A stretch of 64,000 bases of DNA from Methylobacterium mesophilicum SR1.6/6 (lineage in GTDB: Bacteria; Pseudomonadota; Alphaproteobacteria; Rhizobiales; Beijerinckiaceae). Shown piece after piece: positions 34,389 to 44,479 of this stretch. Positions within the stretch are counted from its first letter, which is position 1. Every line of letters starts with the position of its first letter. The position numbers were made by a program, and so were the translations under genes. Below the pieces are notes generated by a model, which ran no database searches, was not told where the DNA came from, and saw nothing but the letters and a program-made list of their open reading frames with translations. The stretch covers positions 1,929,612 to 1,993,611 of the forward strand of contig NZ_CP043538.1 of NCBI RefSeq assembly GCF_000364445.2. The letters run 5' to 3'.

Positions 34389-37300
34389 ATGGCACGCTTC
34401 TTCATCGACCGCCCGGTCTTCGCCTGGGTGGTGGCCCTGTTCATCTGCCTAGGCGGCGCCCTCGCCATCCCGAACCTGCCGGTGGCGCAGTACCCGGTGA
34501 TCGCGCCCCCCTCCATCGCACTGTCGACAGCCTATCCCGGCGCCTCGGTGGAGAGCCTCTACATCGGCACCACCCGGCTCATCGAGGATGAGCTCAACGG
34601 CGCGGCCAACATCATGAGCTTCGAGTCGACCACCGACTCGTTCGGCTCGGTCAACATCACCGCCACCTTCCAGCCGGGCACCGACCCGTCGCTCGCCTCG
34701 GTCGAGGTGCAGAACCGGCTGAAGCGCGTGGAAGCGCGCCTGCCGGCTGAGGTGCGCCAGCAGGGCATCCTGGTGGAGGAGGCCTCGGCCGCGACCCTGA
34801 ACATCATCACGCTCGTCTCCAAGGACGGGTCGATGGACGAGGTCGGCCTCGGCGACTTCCTGATCCGCAACGTCATCAACGAGATCCGCCGCATCCCCGG
34901 CGTCGGCCGCGCGACGCTCTACTCGACGGAGCGGTCGCTGCGCGTCTGGGTCGATCCCGACAAGCTGCGCGGCCTCTCGCTCAGCGCCTCGGACGTCACC
35001 GACGCGATCCGCAACCAGAACGTCCAGGTCGCGTCCGGCTCGGTCGGCGCGCAGCCGAGCCCGACCCGGCAGTCGCTCACCGTGCCGATCATCGTGAAGG
35101 GGCAGCTCGGTACGATCGAGGATTTCGGCGCCGTCGTGCTGCGGGCGAATCCGGATGGCTCGAACGTGCGCCTGCGCGACGTCGCCCGGATCGAGCTCGG
35201 CGGCGACGCCTACCAGTTCTCCACGCGCCTCAACGGCGGCCCCGCCGCCGGCATCTCGGTGACGCTCGCCCCCGACGGCAACGCGCTCGAGACTGCCAAG
35301 GCGATCCGCGCCAAGATGGTGGAGCTGTCCCAGTTCTTCCCGCCGGACCTGAAGTGGGACATCCCGTACGACATCACCCCGGCGGTGGAGGCCTCCATCG
35401 AGAAGGTGCTGCACACGCTGGTCGAGGCGGTGGTGCTGGTCTTCCTCGTGATGTTCCTGTTCCTGCAGAACATCCGCTACACCCTGATCCCCACCATCGT
35501 GGTGCCGATCGCCCTCATGGGCACGGTCACGGTGATGTGGATCTCGGGCTTCTCGGTGAACGTGCTCACCATGTTCGGCATGGTGCTGGCCATCGGCATC
35601 CTGGTCGACGACGCCATCGTGGTGGTGGAGAACGTCGAGCGGATCATGAACGAGGAGGGGCTGCCGCCGAAGGAGGCCACCAAGAAGGCCATGGGGCAGA
35701 TCACCGGCGCGATCATCGGCATCACCCTGGTGCTGATCGCCGTGTTCATCCCGATGGCGTTCTTCCCCGGCTCGGTGGGCATCATCTACCGGCAGTTCTC
35801 GATCGCGATGGTCACCTCCATCGCCTTCTCGGCGCTGCTCGCCCTGTCGCTGACGCCGGCGCTGTGCGCGACCTTCCTGAAGCCGATCGAGAAGGGCCAC
35901 GGCCACGCCAAGGGCGGCGTGTTCGGGATGTTCAACCGTATCGTCGATCGCGAGACCGCCCGCTACGGCCGCGGCACCGCAGCGTTCATCCGGAAGTCCG
36001 GCCGGGTGATGCTGGTCTACGTCGCGCTGGTGGCGGGCACGGCCTACGCCTTCGTCAACCTGCCGGAGGGCTTCCTGCCGGTCGAGGACCAGGGCTTCTT
36101 CACGGTCGACATCCAGACGCCCCCGGGTGCCTCCTACAACCGCACCCAGGAGGCGGTGCGCAAGGTCGAGGAGCACCTGCTGGCGCAGCCCGGCGTCGCC
36201 ACCGTGACGATGCTCAACGGCTTCTCGTTCTCGGGGCAGGCCCCGAGCACCAGCCAGGCCTTCGTCACGCTTAAGCCCTGGTCGGAGCGCGACGCCAAGA
36301 ACTCGGCCGCCGCCCTCGTCGCCGGCACCAACGCGGCGCTGGCCAGCTACCGCGACGCCACCGTCGATGCCCAGGAGCCGCCGCCGGTGGACAACCTCGG
36401 CAATGCGGCGGGCTTCTCGTTCCGCCTGCAGGACCGGGCCAACCGCGGCTACGCGGCGCTGCTGTCGGCCCAGGAGCAGCTCCTGAAGCTGGCCTCGCAG
36501 AGCCCGATCCTCCAGAAGGTGAAGATCGAGGGCCTGCCGCCGACGCCGCAGGCGGAGCTGGTCATCGACCGCGAGAAGGCGGCGGCGCTCGGCGTGAAGT
36601 TCGAGGACATCAACGCCACGATCCAGCTCAACCTGGGCTCGGTTTACCCGAACGACTTCCCCAACCGGGGCAAGATGCAGCGCGTCTACGTGCAGGCCGA
36701 GCAGCTCCAGCGCATGAACGCCTCGGACATCCTCAACTACGCGGTGAAGAACGCCACCAACACGATGGTGCCGATGTCGTCCTTCGCGGAGCTGAAATGG
36801 AGCATGGGGCCGAGCCAGATCGTCGGCTTCAACGGCTACCAGTCGGTGCGCTTCACCGGCGAGCCGAACCCCGGCTACACGTCGGGCGACGCCATCGCCG
36901 AGATGGAGCGGCTGATGCTGCAGCTGCCGAAGGGCTTCGGCTACGCCTGGACGGGTCAGTCCTACCAGGAGAAGCAGGCGGGCAGCCAGGCGAGCCTGCT
37001 GCTGGCCCTCTCGGTGCTGATCGTGTTCCTGTGCCTCGCCGCGCTCTACGAGAGCTGGGCGATCCCGGTCTCGGTGATGCTGGTGATCCCGCTGGGTGTC
37101 ATCGGCGCGGTGGCGGCCGTGTACCTGCGCGGCATGCCCAACGACGTGTACTTCAAGATCGGGCTGATCACGATCATCGGCCTCTCGGCCAAGAACGCGA
37201 TCCTGATCGTGGAGTTCGCCAAGGATCTCTGGAAGCCCGGCACCTCCGTGGTGCGGGCCGCGGTCGAGGCGGCCACCCTTCGGTTCCGGCCGATCGTGAT

Positions 37301-37547
37301 GACGTCGCTCGCATTCATCTTCGGCGTGGTGCCGCTGGCCATCGCCACCGGCGCCGCCTCGAAGAGCCAGCAGGCGATCGGCACCGGCGTGATGGGCGGC
37401 ATGATCACCGCGACCGTGCTGGCGGTGTTCTTCGTGCCGGTCTTCTTCGTCGTGGTCATGCGCCTGTTCCGGCGCAAGGCGGTGACCGAGGGCGAGCGGG
37501 CGGAGGCACAGACGCGGCACGAGCCGGCGCGGGTCGCGGCGGAGTGA
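34389..37547 (+). CDS. RND efflux permease (HAE1 family, AcrB/MexB-like)
   Basis: This 1052-aa inner-membrane proton-drug antiporter has the standard 12-helix RND layout with large periplasmic loops after TM1 and TM7. It begins MARFFIDRPVFAWVVALFIC. TM4 holds the proton-relay Asp pair in GILVDDAIVVVENVER (about residues 407-408). Full length for the family. It forms a tripartite pump with the upstream adaptor. No local repressor gene is seen. Confidence 0.96.
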   Translation: MARFFIDRPVFAWVVALFICLGGALAIPNLPVAQYPVIAPPSIALSTAYPGASVESLYIGTTRLIEDELNGAANIMSFESTTDSFGSVNITATFQPGTDPSLASVEVQNRLKRVEARLPAEVRQQGILVEEASAATLNIITLVSKDGSMDEVGLGDFLIRNVINEIRRIPGVGRATLYSTERSLRVWVDPDKLRGLSLSASDVTDAIRNQNVQVASGSVGAQPSPTRQSLTVPIIVKGQLGTIEDFGAVVLRANPDGSNVRLRDVARIELGGDAYQFSTRLNGGPAAGISVTLAPDGNALETAKAIRAKMVELSQFFPPDLKWDIPYDITPAVEASIEKVLHTLVEAVVLVFLVMFLFLQNIRYTLIPTIVVPIALMGTVTVMWISGFSVNVLTMFGMVLAIGILVDDAIVVVENVERIMNEEGLPPKEATKKAMGQITGAIIGITLVLIAVFIPMAFFPGSVGIIYRQFSIAMVTSIAFSALLALSLTPALCATFLKPIEKGHGHAKGGVFGMFNRIVDRETARYGRGTAAFIRKSGRVMLVYVALVAGTAYAFVNLPEGFLPVEDQGFFTVDIQTPPGASYNRTQEAVRKVEEHLLAQPGVATVTMLNGFSFSGQAPSTSQAFVTLKPWSERDAKNSAAALVAGTNAALASYRDATVDAQEPPPVDNLGNAAGFSFRLQDRANRGYAALLSAQEQLLKLASQSPILQKVKIEGLPPTPQAELVIDREKAAALGVKFEDINATIQLNLGSVYPNDFPNRGKMQRVYVQAEQLQRMNASDILNYAVKNATNTMVPMSSFAELKWSMGPSQIVGFNGYQSVRFTGEPNPGYTSGDAIAEMERLMLQLPKGFGYAWTGQSYQEKQAGSQASLLLALSVLIVFLCLAALYESWAIPVSVMLVIPLGVIGAVAAVYLRGMPNDVYFKIGLITIIGLSAKNAILIVEFAKDLWKPGTSVVRAAVEAATLRFRPIVMTSLAFIFGVVPLAIATGAASKSQQAIGTGVMGGMITATVLAVFFVPVFFVVVMRLFRRKAVTEGERAEAQTRHEPARVAAE

Positions 37548-37603
37548 GGCGGCGATCGCCGGTACGCGGTGTGCCCAGACTAAAACGTTAAGAAGTATAG
37601 CAC

Positions 37604-37717
37604 TTTCCCCTCCCCCTTGTGGGGAGGGGTCAGGGGTGGAAGTGGTGCCGGATCGCGCGTGACGGTGCCTCCTGAACCACCCCCACCTCCAACTCCTCCG
37701 CACAAGGGGGAGGAGAG
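37604..37717. repeat. Imperfect palindromic intergenic repeat
   Basis: Arms at about 37604-37647 and 37675-37717 are imperfect reverse complements, sharing CCTCCCCCTTGTG and GGAGG-like cores with a short spacer. It lies in the 424-bp gap between the RND pump and the dipeptide transporter. Such CCTCCCCCTTGTGGGGAGG elements resemble dispersed palindromic units of Methylobacterium and relatives. It may act as a terminator or a MITE-like unit. Confidence 0.6.
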
Positions 37718-37971
37718 CGCGTCCCCGCTAGCGGTGTCGGAATGTCGTAGCCCGCAGAGGGGGCGGGGTGCGCGTGTCGCGCCGCGTCAATCCCGCGATG
37801 CGTCAACCATGATCGGGCGGGGAAAACGCACTTTGAAAGTCGACCAATGTCACTCGCCCGCGACAGGCACGGTCCTCGTCTTGTATACAGATGGTCCGAT
37901 GCTTGCTGACGCCGCGGTGGACACCGCCGGGGTAGCTGGCCGGTGGCGCATTCACGGTCTCGGAGATCCGC

Positions 37972-39588
37972 TTGTCCCGTTCAGCCCTGAAGACCCTCGC
38001 CCGCGGCGTGTCCGCGGTCGCGGTCGCGACGTTCGGGTTCGCCGCGCTGCCCGCGCAGGCCGCCAACGTCTTCCGCTTCGCCTTCCAGGGTGACCTCAAA
38101 TCCCTCGACCCGTACTCCCTCAAGGAGAGCTTCACCGAGGGGATGCAGCAGGCGGCCTACGAGTCGCTCGTCACCCTCGACAAGAACCTGAAATTCGCGC
38201 CGGCCCTCGCGGAATCCTGGGAGACGCCCGAGCCGACCCGCTGGCGCTTCCACCTGCGCAAGAACGTCAAGTTCCACGACGGCACGCCGTTCACCGCCGA
38301 CGACGTGCTCTTTTCCGCCCAGCGCGTCCGGGCCCCGGGCTCGAACTTCACCACCAACGTCCCGGCCGACGCCGAGTTCGTGAAGGTCGACGACTACACC
38401 GTCGACATGGTGCTGAAGAAGCCGAACCCCATCGCCATCGCCCAGTTCCCCACCTGGGTGATCATGTCGAAGGCGTGGTCCGAGAAGAACGGCGTCGTCC
38501 AGCCGACGCCCCCCAGCGCCACCAGCCCGAGCTACGCCACGCTGCACGAGAACGGGACCGGCCCGTTCGTGATCACCGAGCACCAGCCCGGCGTGAAGAC
38601 CGTCTTCAAGAAATTCGACGGCTATTGGGGCAAGGTGGAGTCGAACCTCGACGAGGCGATCCTGACCACCATCGCCAACCCGGCGACCCGCGTCGCCGCG
38701 CTGCTCTCCGGCGAGGTCGACTGGATCGACCCCGTGCCGCTGCAGGACCAGCAGCGGGTCAATGCCAGCGGCACCGCCACCGTGATGGCGGGGCCTGAGC
38801 TGCGCACGATCTTCCTCGGCATGGACCAGGATCGGGACGAGCTGAAGGATTCGAGCGTCAAGGGCAAGAACCCGTTCAAGGACATCAAGGTGCGCGAGGC
38901 CTTCTACCTCGCCATCGACGAGGACACGATCGCCAAGCGCGTCATGCGCGGGCAGGCGGTGCCCTCCGCGCTGATGATCGCCCCGGCCCTCTACGACCGC
39001 GGCGCCGAGTTCAAGCGCCCGGCCACCGACCTCAAGAAGGCCAAGGAGCTGATGGCCCAGGCGGGCTACCCGGACGGGTTCTCGCTGACCATGGATTGCC
39101 CGAACGACCGCTACGTCAACGACGAGGCGATCTGCCAGGCGGTGGTCTCGATGCTGGCCCGCATCAACGTCAAGGTGAACCTGAACGCCCAGCCGAAGGC
39201 CAAGTACTTCGCCAAGGTGCTGGCGCCGGCCTACGACACCTCGTTCTACCTGCTGGGCTGGACCCCGTCCTCGCTGGACAGCCACAACATCCTCTACGAG
39301 ATCGTCGGCTGCCGGAAGCCCGGCGACAAGTCGGGCCGGGGCAGCTGGAACCTCGCGGGCTACTGCGACCCGAAGATCGACGAGATCGCCGACAAGGTCG
39401 AATCCGAGACCGACAAGACCAAGCGCGACGCGCTGATCAAGGAGGGGTTCGACGTCCTCAACACCGACTGGGGCTACATCCCGCTGCACCAGCAGGCTCT
39501 GGCCTGGGGCGTCTCCAAGAAGGTCCACCTGACGCAGCGCGCCGACAACCTGCTGCTGCTCTACTGGGTGTCGAAAGACCCGCAGTAG
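37972..39588 (+). CDS. Dipeptide/oligopeptide ABC substrate-binding protein
   Basis: This 538-aa family 5 extracellular solute-binding protein has a signal peptide (cleavage after ALPAQA) and the family motif LTxxxxF-type stretch AESWETPEPTRWRFHLRKNV. It starts at TTG, with GGAGA upstream. It binds peptides or related ligands (nickel or glutathione are possible) in the periplasm and delivers them to the permeases encoded by the next genes. First of a five-gene operon. Confidence 0.92.
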   Translation: MSRSALKTLARGVSAVAVATFGFAALPAQAANVFRFAFQGDLKSLDPYSLKESFTEGMQQAAYESLVTLDKNLKFAPALAESWETPEPTRWRFHLRKNVKFHDGTPFTADDVLFSAQRVRAPGSNFTTNVPADAEFVKVDDYTVDMVLKKPNPIAIAQFPTWVIMSKAWSEKNGVVQPTPPSATSPSYATLHENGTGPFVITEHQPGVKTVFKKFDGYWGKVESNLDEAILTTIANPATRVAALLSGEVDWIDPVPLQDQQRVNASGTATVMAGPELRTIFLGMDQDRDELKDSSVKGKNPFKDIKVREAFYLAIDEDTIAKRVMRGQAVPSALMIAPALYDRGAEFKRPATDLKKAKELMAQAGYPDGFSLTMDCPNDRYVNDEAICQAVVSMLARINVKVNLNAQPKAKYFAKVLAPAYDTSFYLLGWTPSSLDSHNILYEIVGCRKPGDKSGRGSWNLAGYCDPKIDEIADKVESETDKTKRDALIKEGFDVLNTDWGYIPLHQQALAWGVSKKVHLTQRADNLLLLYWVSKDPQ

Positions 39589-39598
39589 GGTCGGAGGC

Positions 39599-40579
39599 GT
39601 GCTCGCCTTCCTCCTGCGCCGGGTGATCCAGGCGGCCGCGGTCCTCGCGGTCGTCGGGCTCATCGCCTTCGCGATGTTCCGGTTCGCGGGCGATCCCGTG
39701 AACCAGATCGTCGGGCCCGACACCACCGTGGCCGAGCGGGCTCAGATCCGGACGGATCTCGGCCTCGACGATCCGGTGCTGGTCCAGTTCGTCCGCTACG
39801 CCGGCAGCGTGGTGCGGGGCCAGTTCGGTATCTCGTACCAGTTCCGGCAGCCGGTCTCCCAGTTGCTCGCCGAGCGCATGCCGGCGACGCTGGAGCTCGC
39901 CTTCTGTGCCACGGTCTTCGCCCTGGTGGTGGGGATCCTGATGGGCGTGTACTGCGCGCTCTTCCGCGACTCCTGGCTCGCCGGGCTGTTCCAGGCGGTC
40001 TCGCTGATCGGGATCAGCCTGCCGACCTTCCTGATCGGCATCCTGCTGATCTACCTGTTCTCGGTGACGCTCGGCTGGCTGCCCTCCTACGGGCGCGGCG
40101 ACACGGTGCGGCTCGGCTGGTGGACCACCGGCTTCCTGACCGCCTCGGGACTCAAGGCGCTGAACCTGCCCTCGGTGACGCTCGGCCTGTTCCAGATGAC
40201 GCTGATCATGCGGCTGGTGCGCGCCGAGATGCTGGAGGTGCTGCGCACCGACTACGTCCGCTTCGCCAGGGCGCGGGGGCTCACCACCCGCGCCGTCCAC
40301 CTGCGCCACGCCTTGAAGAACACGCTGGTGCCGGTGATCACCATCGCGGGGCTGCAGCTCGGTTCGGTGATCGCCTTCTCGATCATCACCGAGACGGTGT
40401 TCCAGTGGCCCGGCATGGGCCTGCTCTTCGTCCAGGCCGTGCAGAACGTCGATATCCCGATCATGTCGGCGTACCTGCTGCTCGTCGCGCTGATCTTCGT
40501 GACCATCAACCTCGTGGTCGACATCCTCTACACGGTGGTGGACCCGCGCCTGCGGCTGCCCGCCGGGCGGGCGGCGTGA
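39599..40579 (+). CDS. Peptide ABC transporter permease (DppB type)
   Basis: This 326-aa protein has six hydrophobic segments with the permease EAA-like loop TDYVRFARARGLTTRAVHLR near residue 220. It begins at GTG, MLAFLLRRVIQAAAVLAVVG, like DppB/OppB. It lies 10 bp after the binding-protein gene. Confidence 0.93.
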   Translation: MLAFLLRRVIQAAAVLAVVGLIAFAMFRFAGDPVNQIVGPDTTVAERAQIRTDLGLDDPVLVQFVRYAGSVVRGQFGISYQFRQPVSQLLAERMPATLELAFCATVFALVVGILMGVYCALFRDSWLAGLFQAVSLIGISLPTFLIGILLIYLFSVTLGWLPSYGRGDTVRLGWWTTGFLTASGLKALNLPSVTLGLFQMTLIMRLVRAEMLEVLRTDYVRFARARGLTTRAVHLRHALKNTLVPVITIAGLQLGSVIAFSIITETVFQWPGMGLLFVQAVQNVDIPIMSAYLLLVALIFVTINLVVDILYTVVDPRLRLPAGRAA

Positions 40580-40589
40580 GGGGCGGGCG

Positions 40590-41561
40590 ATGAGCGGATA
40601 CGACCTCGACGCGGGCGACGCCCCGCCGGTCCCGCTGCCGGAGGCGAAGCCCTCGCGGCTCGCGCGCTGGCGCGAGTCCGACCTGCTGGCGAACTTCCTG
40701 CGCTCGAAAACCGCCGTGGCGGCGCTGATCGCCACGGTGCTGATGGTCGGCCTCGCCTTCGCGTCGCCGTGGATCGCGCCGCAGAACCCCTACGACCCAG
40801 CCCAGCTCGACCTGATCAACTCCAACCTGCCGCCGATCTGGCAGGCGGACGGGCAGGCGCCCTACTATCTCGGCACCGACGACCAGGGCCGGGACGTGCT
40901 CTCGGCCGTGCTGTACGGCCTGCGCCTGTCGCTGATCGTCGGCGTGCTCGGGGTGGTGACCTCCGGCATCCTCGGCATCGCGCTCGGCTTGATCGCCGGC
41001 TACGCGGGCGGCTTCCTCGACACGCTGATCATGCGGGTCGCCGACGTGCAGCTCACCTTCCCGGCGATCCTGATCGCCCTGGTGGTGGACGGCGTCGCCA
41101 AGGCGAGCTTCGGCAGTGCCCTCGATGTCGGGCCGCTGATCGGGCTGATCGTGGTCTCGATCGGCCTGTCTTTCTGGGTGCAGTACGCCCGGACCGTGCG
41201 CTCCTCCGTGATGGTCGAGAAGGGCAAGGACTACGTCCAGGCGGCGCGGCTGATCGGCCTGTCGCCGCCGGTGATCATGGTCCGCCACGTCCTGCCGAAC
41301 GTCACCGGCCCGGTCTTCGTGATCGCGACGATCAACCTCGCGCTCGCGATCATCACCGAGGCGACGCTGTCGTTCCTCGGCACCGGCCTGCCCGAGACCA
41401 TGCCGTCGCTCGGCACGCTGATCCGCACCGGCAACCGGTTCCTGTTCTCCGGCGAGTGGTGGATCGTCGCCTTCCCGGGGCTGGCGCTCGCCGGGCTCGT
41501 CATCGCCATCAACCTCCTGGGGGATTGGCTGCGCGACGCGCTCAATCCGAAGCTGCAATGA
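40590..41561 (+). CDS. Peptide ABC transporter permease (DppC type)
   Basis: This 323-aa second permease has an N-terminal cytosolic segment, six helices, the DDQGRDVLSAVLYGLRLSLI motif, and the EAA loop GKDYVQAARLIGLSPPVIMV near residue 220. It pairs with the DppB-type subunit. Its stop overlaps the next ATG (ATGA). Confidence 0.93.
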   Translation: MSGYDLDAGDAPPVPLPEAKPSRLARWRESDLLANFLRSKTAVAALIATVLMVGLAFASPWIAPQNPYDPAQLDLINSNLPPIWQADGQAPYYLGTDDQGRDVLSAVLYGLRLSLIVGVLGVVTSGILGIALGLIAGYAGGFLDTLIMRVADVQLTFPAILIALVVDGVAKASFGSALDVGPLIGLIVVSIGLSFWVQYARTVRSSVMVEKGKDYVQAARLIGLSPPVIMVRHVLPNVTGPVFVIATINLALAIITEATLSFLGTGLPETMPSLGTLIRTGNRFLFSGEWWIVAFPGLALAGLVIAINLLGDWLRDALNPKLQ

Positions 41562-42538
41562 CCGAGACCATCCTCTCCGTGCGCGACCTGACGGTCGCCT
41601 TCGACACCCGCCGCGGGCCGCTCACCGCCATCGACCGGGTCTCGTTCGACATCGGCCGCGGCGAGATTTTAGGCGTCGTCGGCGAGTCCGGGGCCGGCAA
41701 GTCGGTGACCGGCTCGGCGGTGATCGGGCTGATCGACCGGCCCGGACGCATCGCCGGCGGCGAGATCTCCTTACGCGGCGAGCGGATCGACAACCTCTCC
41801 CCGGAGGCGATGCGGCGGGTGCGCGGCAAGCGCATCGGCATGATCTTCCAGGATCCGCTGACCTCCCTCGACCCGCTGTTCCGCGTCGGCGACCAGATCG
41901 TCGAGACCCTGCGCACCCATACCGACCTCTCCGCGAAGGCTGCCCGCACCCGCGCCATCGACCTTCTGGCCGAGGTCGGCATCCCGGCGCCGGAGCGGCG
42001 GATCGACGGCTACCCGCACGAATTCTCCGGCGGCATGCGCCAGCGGGTGGTGATCGCCCTGGCGCTCGCCGCCGAGCCGGAGCTGATCATCGCCGACGAG
42101 CCGACCACGGCGCTGGACGTCTCGGTCCAGGCCCAGATCATCACGCTGCTGAAGCGCCTGTGCCGCGAGCACGGCACTGCGGTGATGCTGGTGACCCACG
42201 ACATGGGGGTGATCGCCGAGGCCGCCGACCGGGTGGCGGTGATGTATGCCGGGCGGGTGGCCGAGATCGGCCCGGTCGCCTCGGTGATCGCCAAGCCCCA
42301 CCACCCCTACGCGGTCGGCCTGATGGGGGCGATCCCGACCCTGTCGCAGGAGGCCGACCGCCTCAGCCAGATTCCCGGCTCGATGCCGCGGCTCACCGCC
42401 ATCCCGAAGGGTTGCGCCTTCAACCCGCGCTGCCCGAAGGTCTTCGCGCGGTGCCGCGTCGAGCGGCCCGAGCCGATCCCGGTCGATGCCAGCCGGGTCG
42501 CCTGTCACCTGTACGATGCAGCGGAGCGCGCGGCGTGA
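41558..42538 (+). CDS. Peptide ABC transporter ATPase (DppD type)
   Basis: This 326-aa ATPase has Walker A GESGAGKS, signature EFSGGMRQRV, Walker B LIIADEPTTALD, an H-loop VTHDMG, and the C-terminal oligopeptide-ATPase segment CAFNPRCPKVFARC. It couples ATP hydrolysis to peptide import. Its stop overlaps the GTG of the next gene. Confidence 0.95.
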   Translation: MTETILSVRDLTVAFDTRRGPLTAIDRVSFDIGRGEILGVVGESGAGKSVTGSAVIGLIDRPGRIAGGEISLRGERIDNLSPEAMRRVRGKRIGMIFQDPLTSLDPLFRVGDQIVETLRTHTDLSAKAARTRAIDLLAEVGIPAPERRIDGYPHEFSGGMRQRVVIALALAAEPELIIADEPTTALDVSVQAQIITLLKRLCREHGTAVMLVTHDMGVIAEAADRVAVMYAGRVAEIGPVASVIAKPHHPYAVGLMGAIPTLSQEADRLSQIPGSMPRLTAIPKGCAFNPRCPKVFARCRVERPEPIPVDASRVACHLYDAAERAA

Positions 42539-43515
42539 GCGCCTACGTCGAGGTCACCGACCTGCGCCGCCGGTTCGACGTCTCCAAACCCTGGCTCAAC
42601 CGGGTGATCGAGCGCGAGCCCCGCAAATTCCTCACCGCGGTTGACCGGGTCGGCTTCGCGATCGAGAAGGGCGAGACCTTCGCGATCGTGGGCGAATCCG
42701 GCTCCGGCAAGTCGACGGTGGCCCGCATGGTGGTCGGCCTGCTGCCGCCCTCCGCCGGCGAGGTCACGATCACCGGCGTCTCGATGACCGACCCGCGCCA
42801 GGCTGCCGCCCGGCGGCGCCTGCGCGCCCGCATCCAGATGATTTTCCAGGATCCCTACGCGTCCATGAACCCGCGCTGGCGGGTCGGAAAGATCATCGCC
42901 GAGCCGATCCGGGCCTTCGACCTGATCCAGGGGGAGGGGGCAATCCGCGCCCGGGTCAGCGAGCTGCTCGGCCTCGTCGGTCTCCACGCGGATGACGCCA
43001 GAAAATACCCGCACGAGTTCTCCGGCGGCCAGCGCCAGCGGGTGGCGATCGCTCGGGCGCTGGCGAGCGAGGCCGAGTTCCTGGTGGGCGACGAGCCGAC
43101 CTCGGCGCTCGACGTCTCGGTGCAGGCGCAGATCCTCAACCTGATGCGCGATCTGCAGGACCGGCTGGGGCTGACCTACCTGTTCATCTCCCACAACCTC
43201 GCCGTGGTGCGCCACATGGCGACCCGGGTGGGCGTGATGTATCTCGGCCGTCTCGTGGAAGTCGCCTCCGCCAGGGACCTGTTCGCGCGGCCGCGCCATC
43301 CGTACACGCGGATGCTCCTCGACGCGGTGCCCGACCTCGCCCATGTCGGCCGCGCCCGGGTGCCGGTCTCCGGCGAGATCCCGAACCCGATCGACCCGCC
43401 TCCGGGCTGCACCTTCCACCCGCGCTGCCCGCTGGCGAACGAGCGCTGCCGCGCCGAGGTGCCGGCGCTCCTCGACGGCGTCGCCTGCCATGCCGTGCAG
43501 GAGGGGCGTGCCTGA
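42535..43515 (+). CDS. Peptide ABC transporter ATPase (DppF type)
   Basis: This 326-aa ATPase starts at GTG 42535, overlapping the DppD stop (GTGA). Motifs are Walker A GESGSGKST, signature EFSGGQRQRV, Walker B EFLVGDEPTSALD, ISHNLAVV and the C-terminal CTFHPRCPLANERC. It is the second nucleotide-binding subunit, completing the operon. Confidence 0.95.
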   Translation: MSAYVEVTDLRRRFDVSKPWLNRVIEREPRKFLTAVDRVGFAIEKGETFAIVGESGSGKSTVARMVVGLLPPSAGEVTITGVSMTDPRQAAARRRLRARIQMIFQDPYASMNPRWRVGKIIAEPIRAFDLIQGEGAIRARVSELLGLVGLHADDARKYPHEFSGGQRQRVAIARALASEAEFLVGDEPTSALDVSVQAQILNLMRDLQDRLGLTYLFISHNLAVVRHMATRVGVMYLGRLVEVASARDLFARPRHPYTRMLLDAVPDLAHVGRARVPVSGEIPNPIDPPPGCTFHPRCPLANERCRAEVPALLDGVACHAVQEGRA

Positions 43516-43648
43516 CCGGGAGCGCGCGATGTCGGATCCATGTCGCCCGCGGCGGCACTCGCGGACGGTGATGGCATTCAGGCCGTCTGCGCTCTTGTCC
43601 GGGGATCGAGAATCCGATGCTGAGCCAAGGTCGTCGGTTGCCGGTGCA

Positions 43649-44110
43649 CTACCGGGCGTTGATCTGACTGATGAAGACGTCGCCGCGGCGATCGGATGAA
43701 CGCCAAGTCCTCGTCGTCCCGAAGGTGGAAACCTGTTCGATGTGAACGCGGTAGCGATCCGGCCCGGCCGATGCGCGCCAGTCGAATTGCTGCGGTACCG
43801 TGGCGCTCTCAGCAAGCCCCAGGCGCACCCTCACCTTGGATCTTGCGACCGGGGCGGCGTTGACCGGAGCGGCCAGATGATAGCCTCCGCGCCTGTAATA
43901 CGGCCCGAGCGATGACGGATCTTCACCATTCGATAAGATTGTCACGGGAAATGCCGGCCTGCCACCTTGCTCGATGAAGAGGCAGTACCGCAGATCGGTC
44001 GGATCTGTCAGGAAGGTACAATCGTTGATCTTCGAAGGTAGGGCCTGAGCCCAGCCATACACCGGAACAGTCCATAGGACTGCTGCGAGAATTGTTCTTC
44101 CTAAAAGCAT
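43649..44110 (-). CDS. Secreted hypothetical protein
   Basis: This 153-aa protein has a signal peptide (MLLGRTILAAVLWTVPVYGW, ending AQA) and a mature part with CTFLTDPTDLRYCLFIEQGG, so two closely spaced cysteines. The rest is beta-rich. No family is recognised. It is convergent with the transporter operon. Confidence 0.65.
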   Translation of the reverse strand: MLLGRTILAAVLWTVPVYGWAQALPSKINDCTFLTDPTDLRYCLFIEQGGRPAFPVTILSNGEDPSSLGPYYRRGGYHLAAPVNAAPVARSKVRVRLGLAESATVPQQFDWRASAGPDRYRVHIEQVSTFGTTRTWRSSDRRGDVFISQINAR

Positions 44111-44479
44111 CGTCGGGACCAGATTTCAGCCAAGAGATTCGGCTTCAATCAAGCAAATGTCGTGCGCGGTCCGAAAGGCAAGCGGCCGTCGCCCGTTGTG
44201 CTCGACTTTATACCCGGTCCTGATCGACGCGGAGGCTGCCCGGTGTGCCTGCGCACCGTCGCCGAGCGTTGCAACGGCGGACTGGCGTGGTCGGGAGTAC
44301 CCGATACAGGTCCTGTTTGAACGCTTCGGGTTGCTGCGTCCCTCCCGTCATCACAAGCGAAGCGAAGTGGCGCGGGAAAACAACCCGGGGTGGCGCAACC
44401 TGACGCGGGCGCACCACCCCTGGATTGCGTCGCGTCCCTCGCGAGGACGGCGATGCCAAGGGGCTCGAGCGGAAGCCGC
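44111..44479. repeat. Intergenic gap with a REP-like palindrome
   Basis: This 369-bp gap has no gene. At about 44344-44455 it contains a palindromic unit: CCCGTCATCACAAGCGAAGC on the left and ATTGCGTCGCGTCCCTCGCG on the right, joined by CCGGGGTGG and CCACCCCTGG inner arms. This resembles the dispersed GTCATTGCGAGGAGC-type repeats of alphaproteobacterial genomes. Confidence 0.55.

Noticed and set aside
33014..34591. 525-codon plus-strand frame overlapping the RND adaptor
   Set aside because: Out-of-frame reading of the adaptor, whose own frame has clear family motifs.
34449..37703. 1084-codon minus-strand frame opposite the RND pump
   Set aside because: Shadow of the pump gene; His/Asp/Arg-rich composition with no domain.
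37981..39726. 581-codon minus-strand frame opposite the peptide-binding protein
   Set aside because: Antisense shadow; low-complexity composition.
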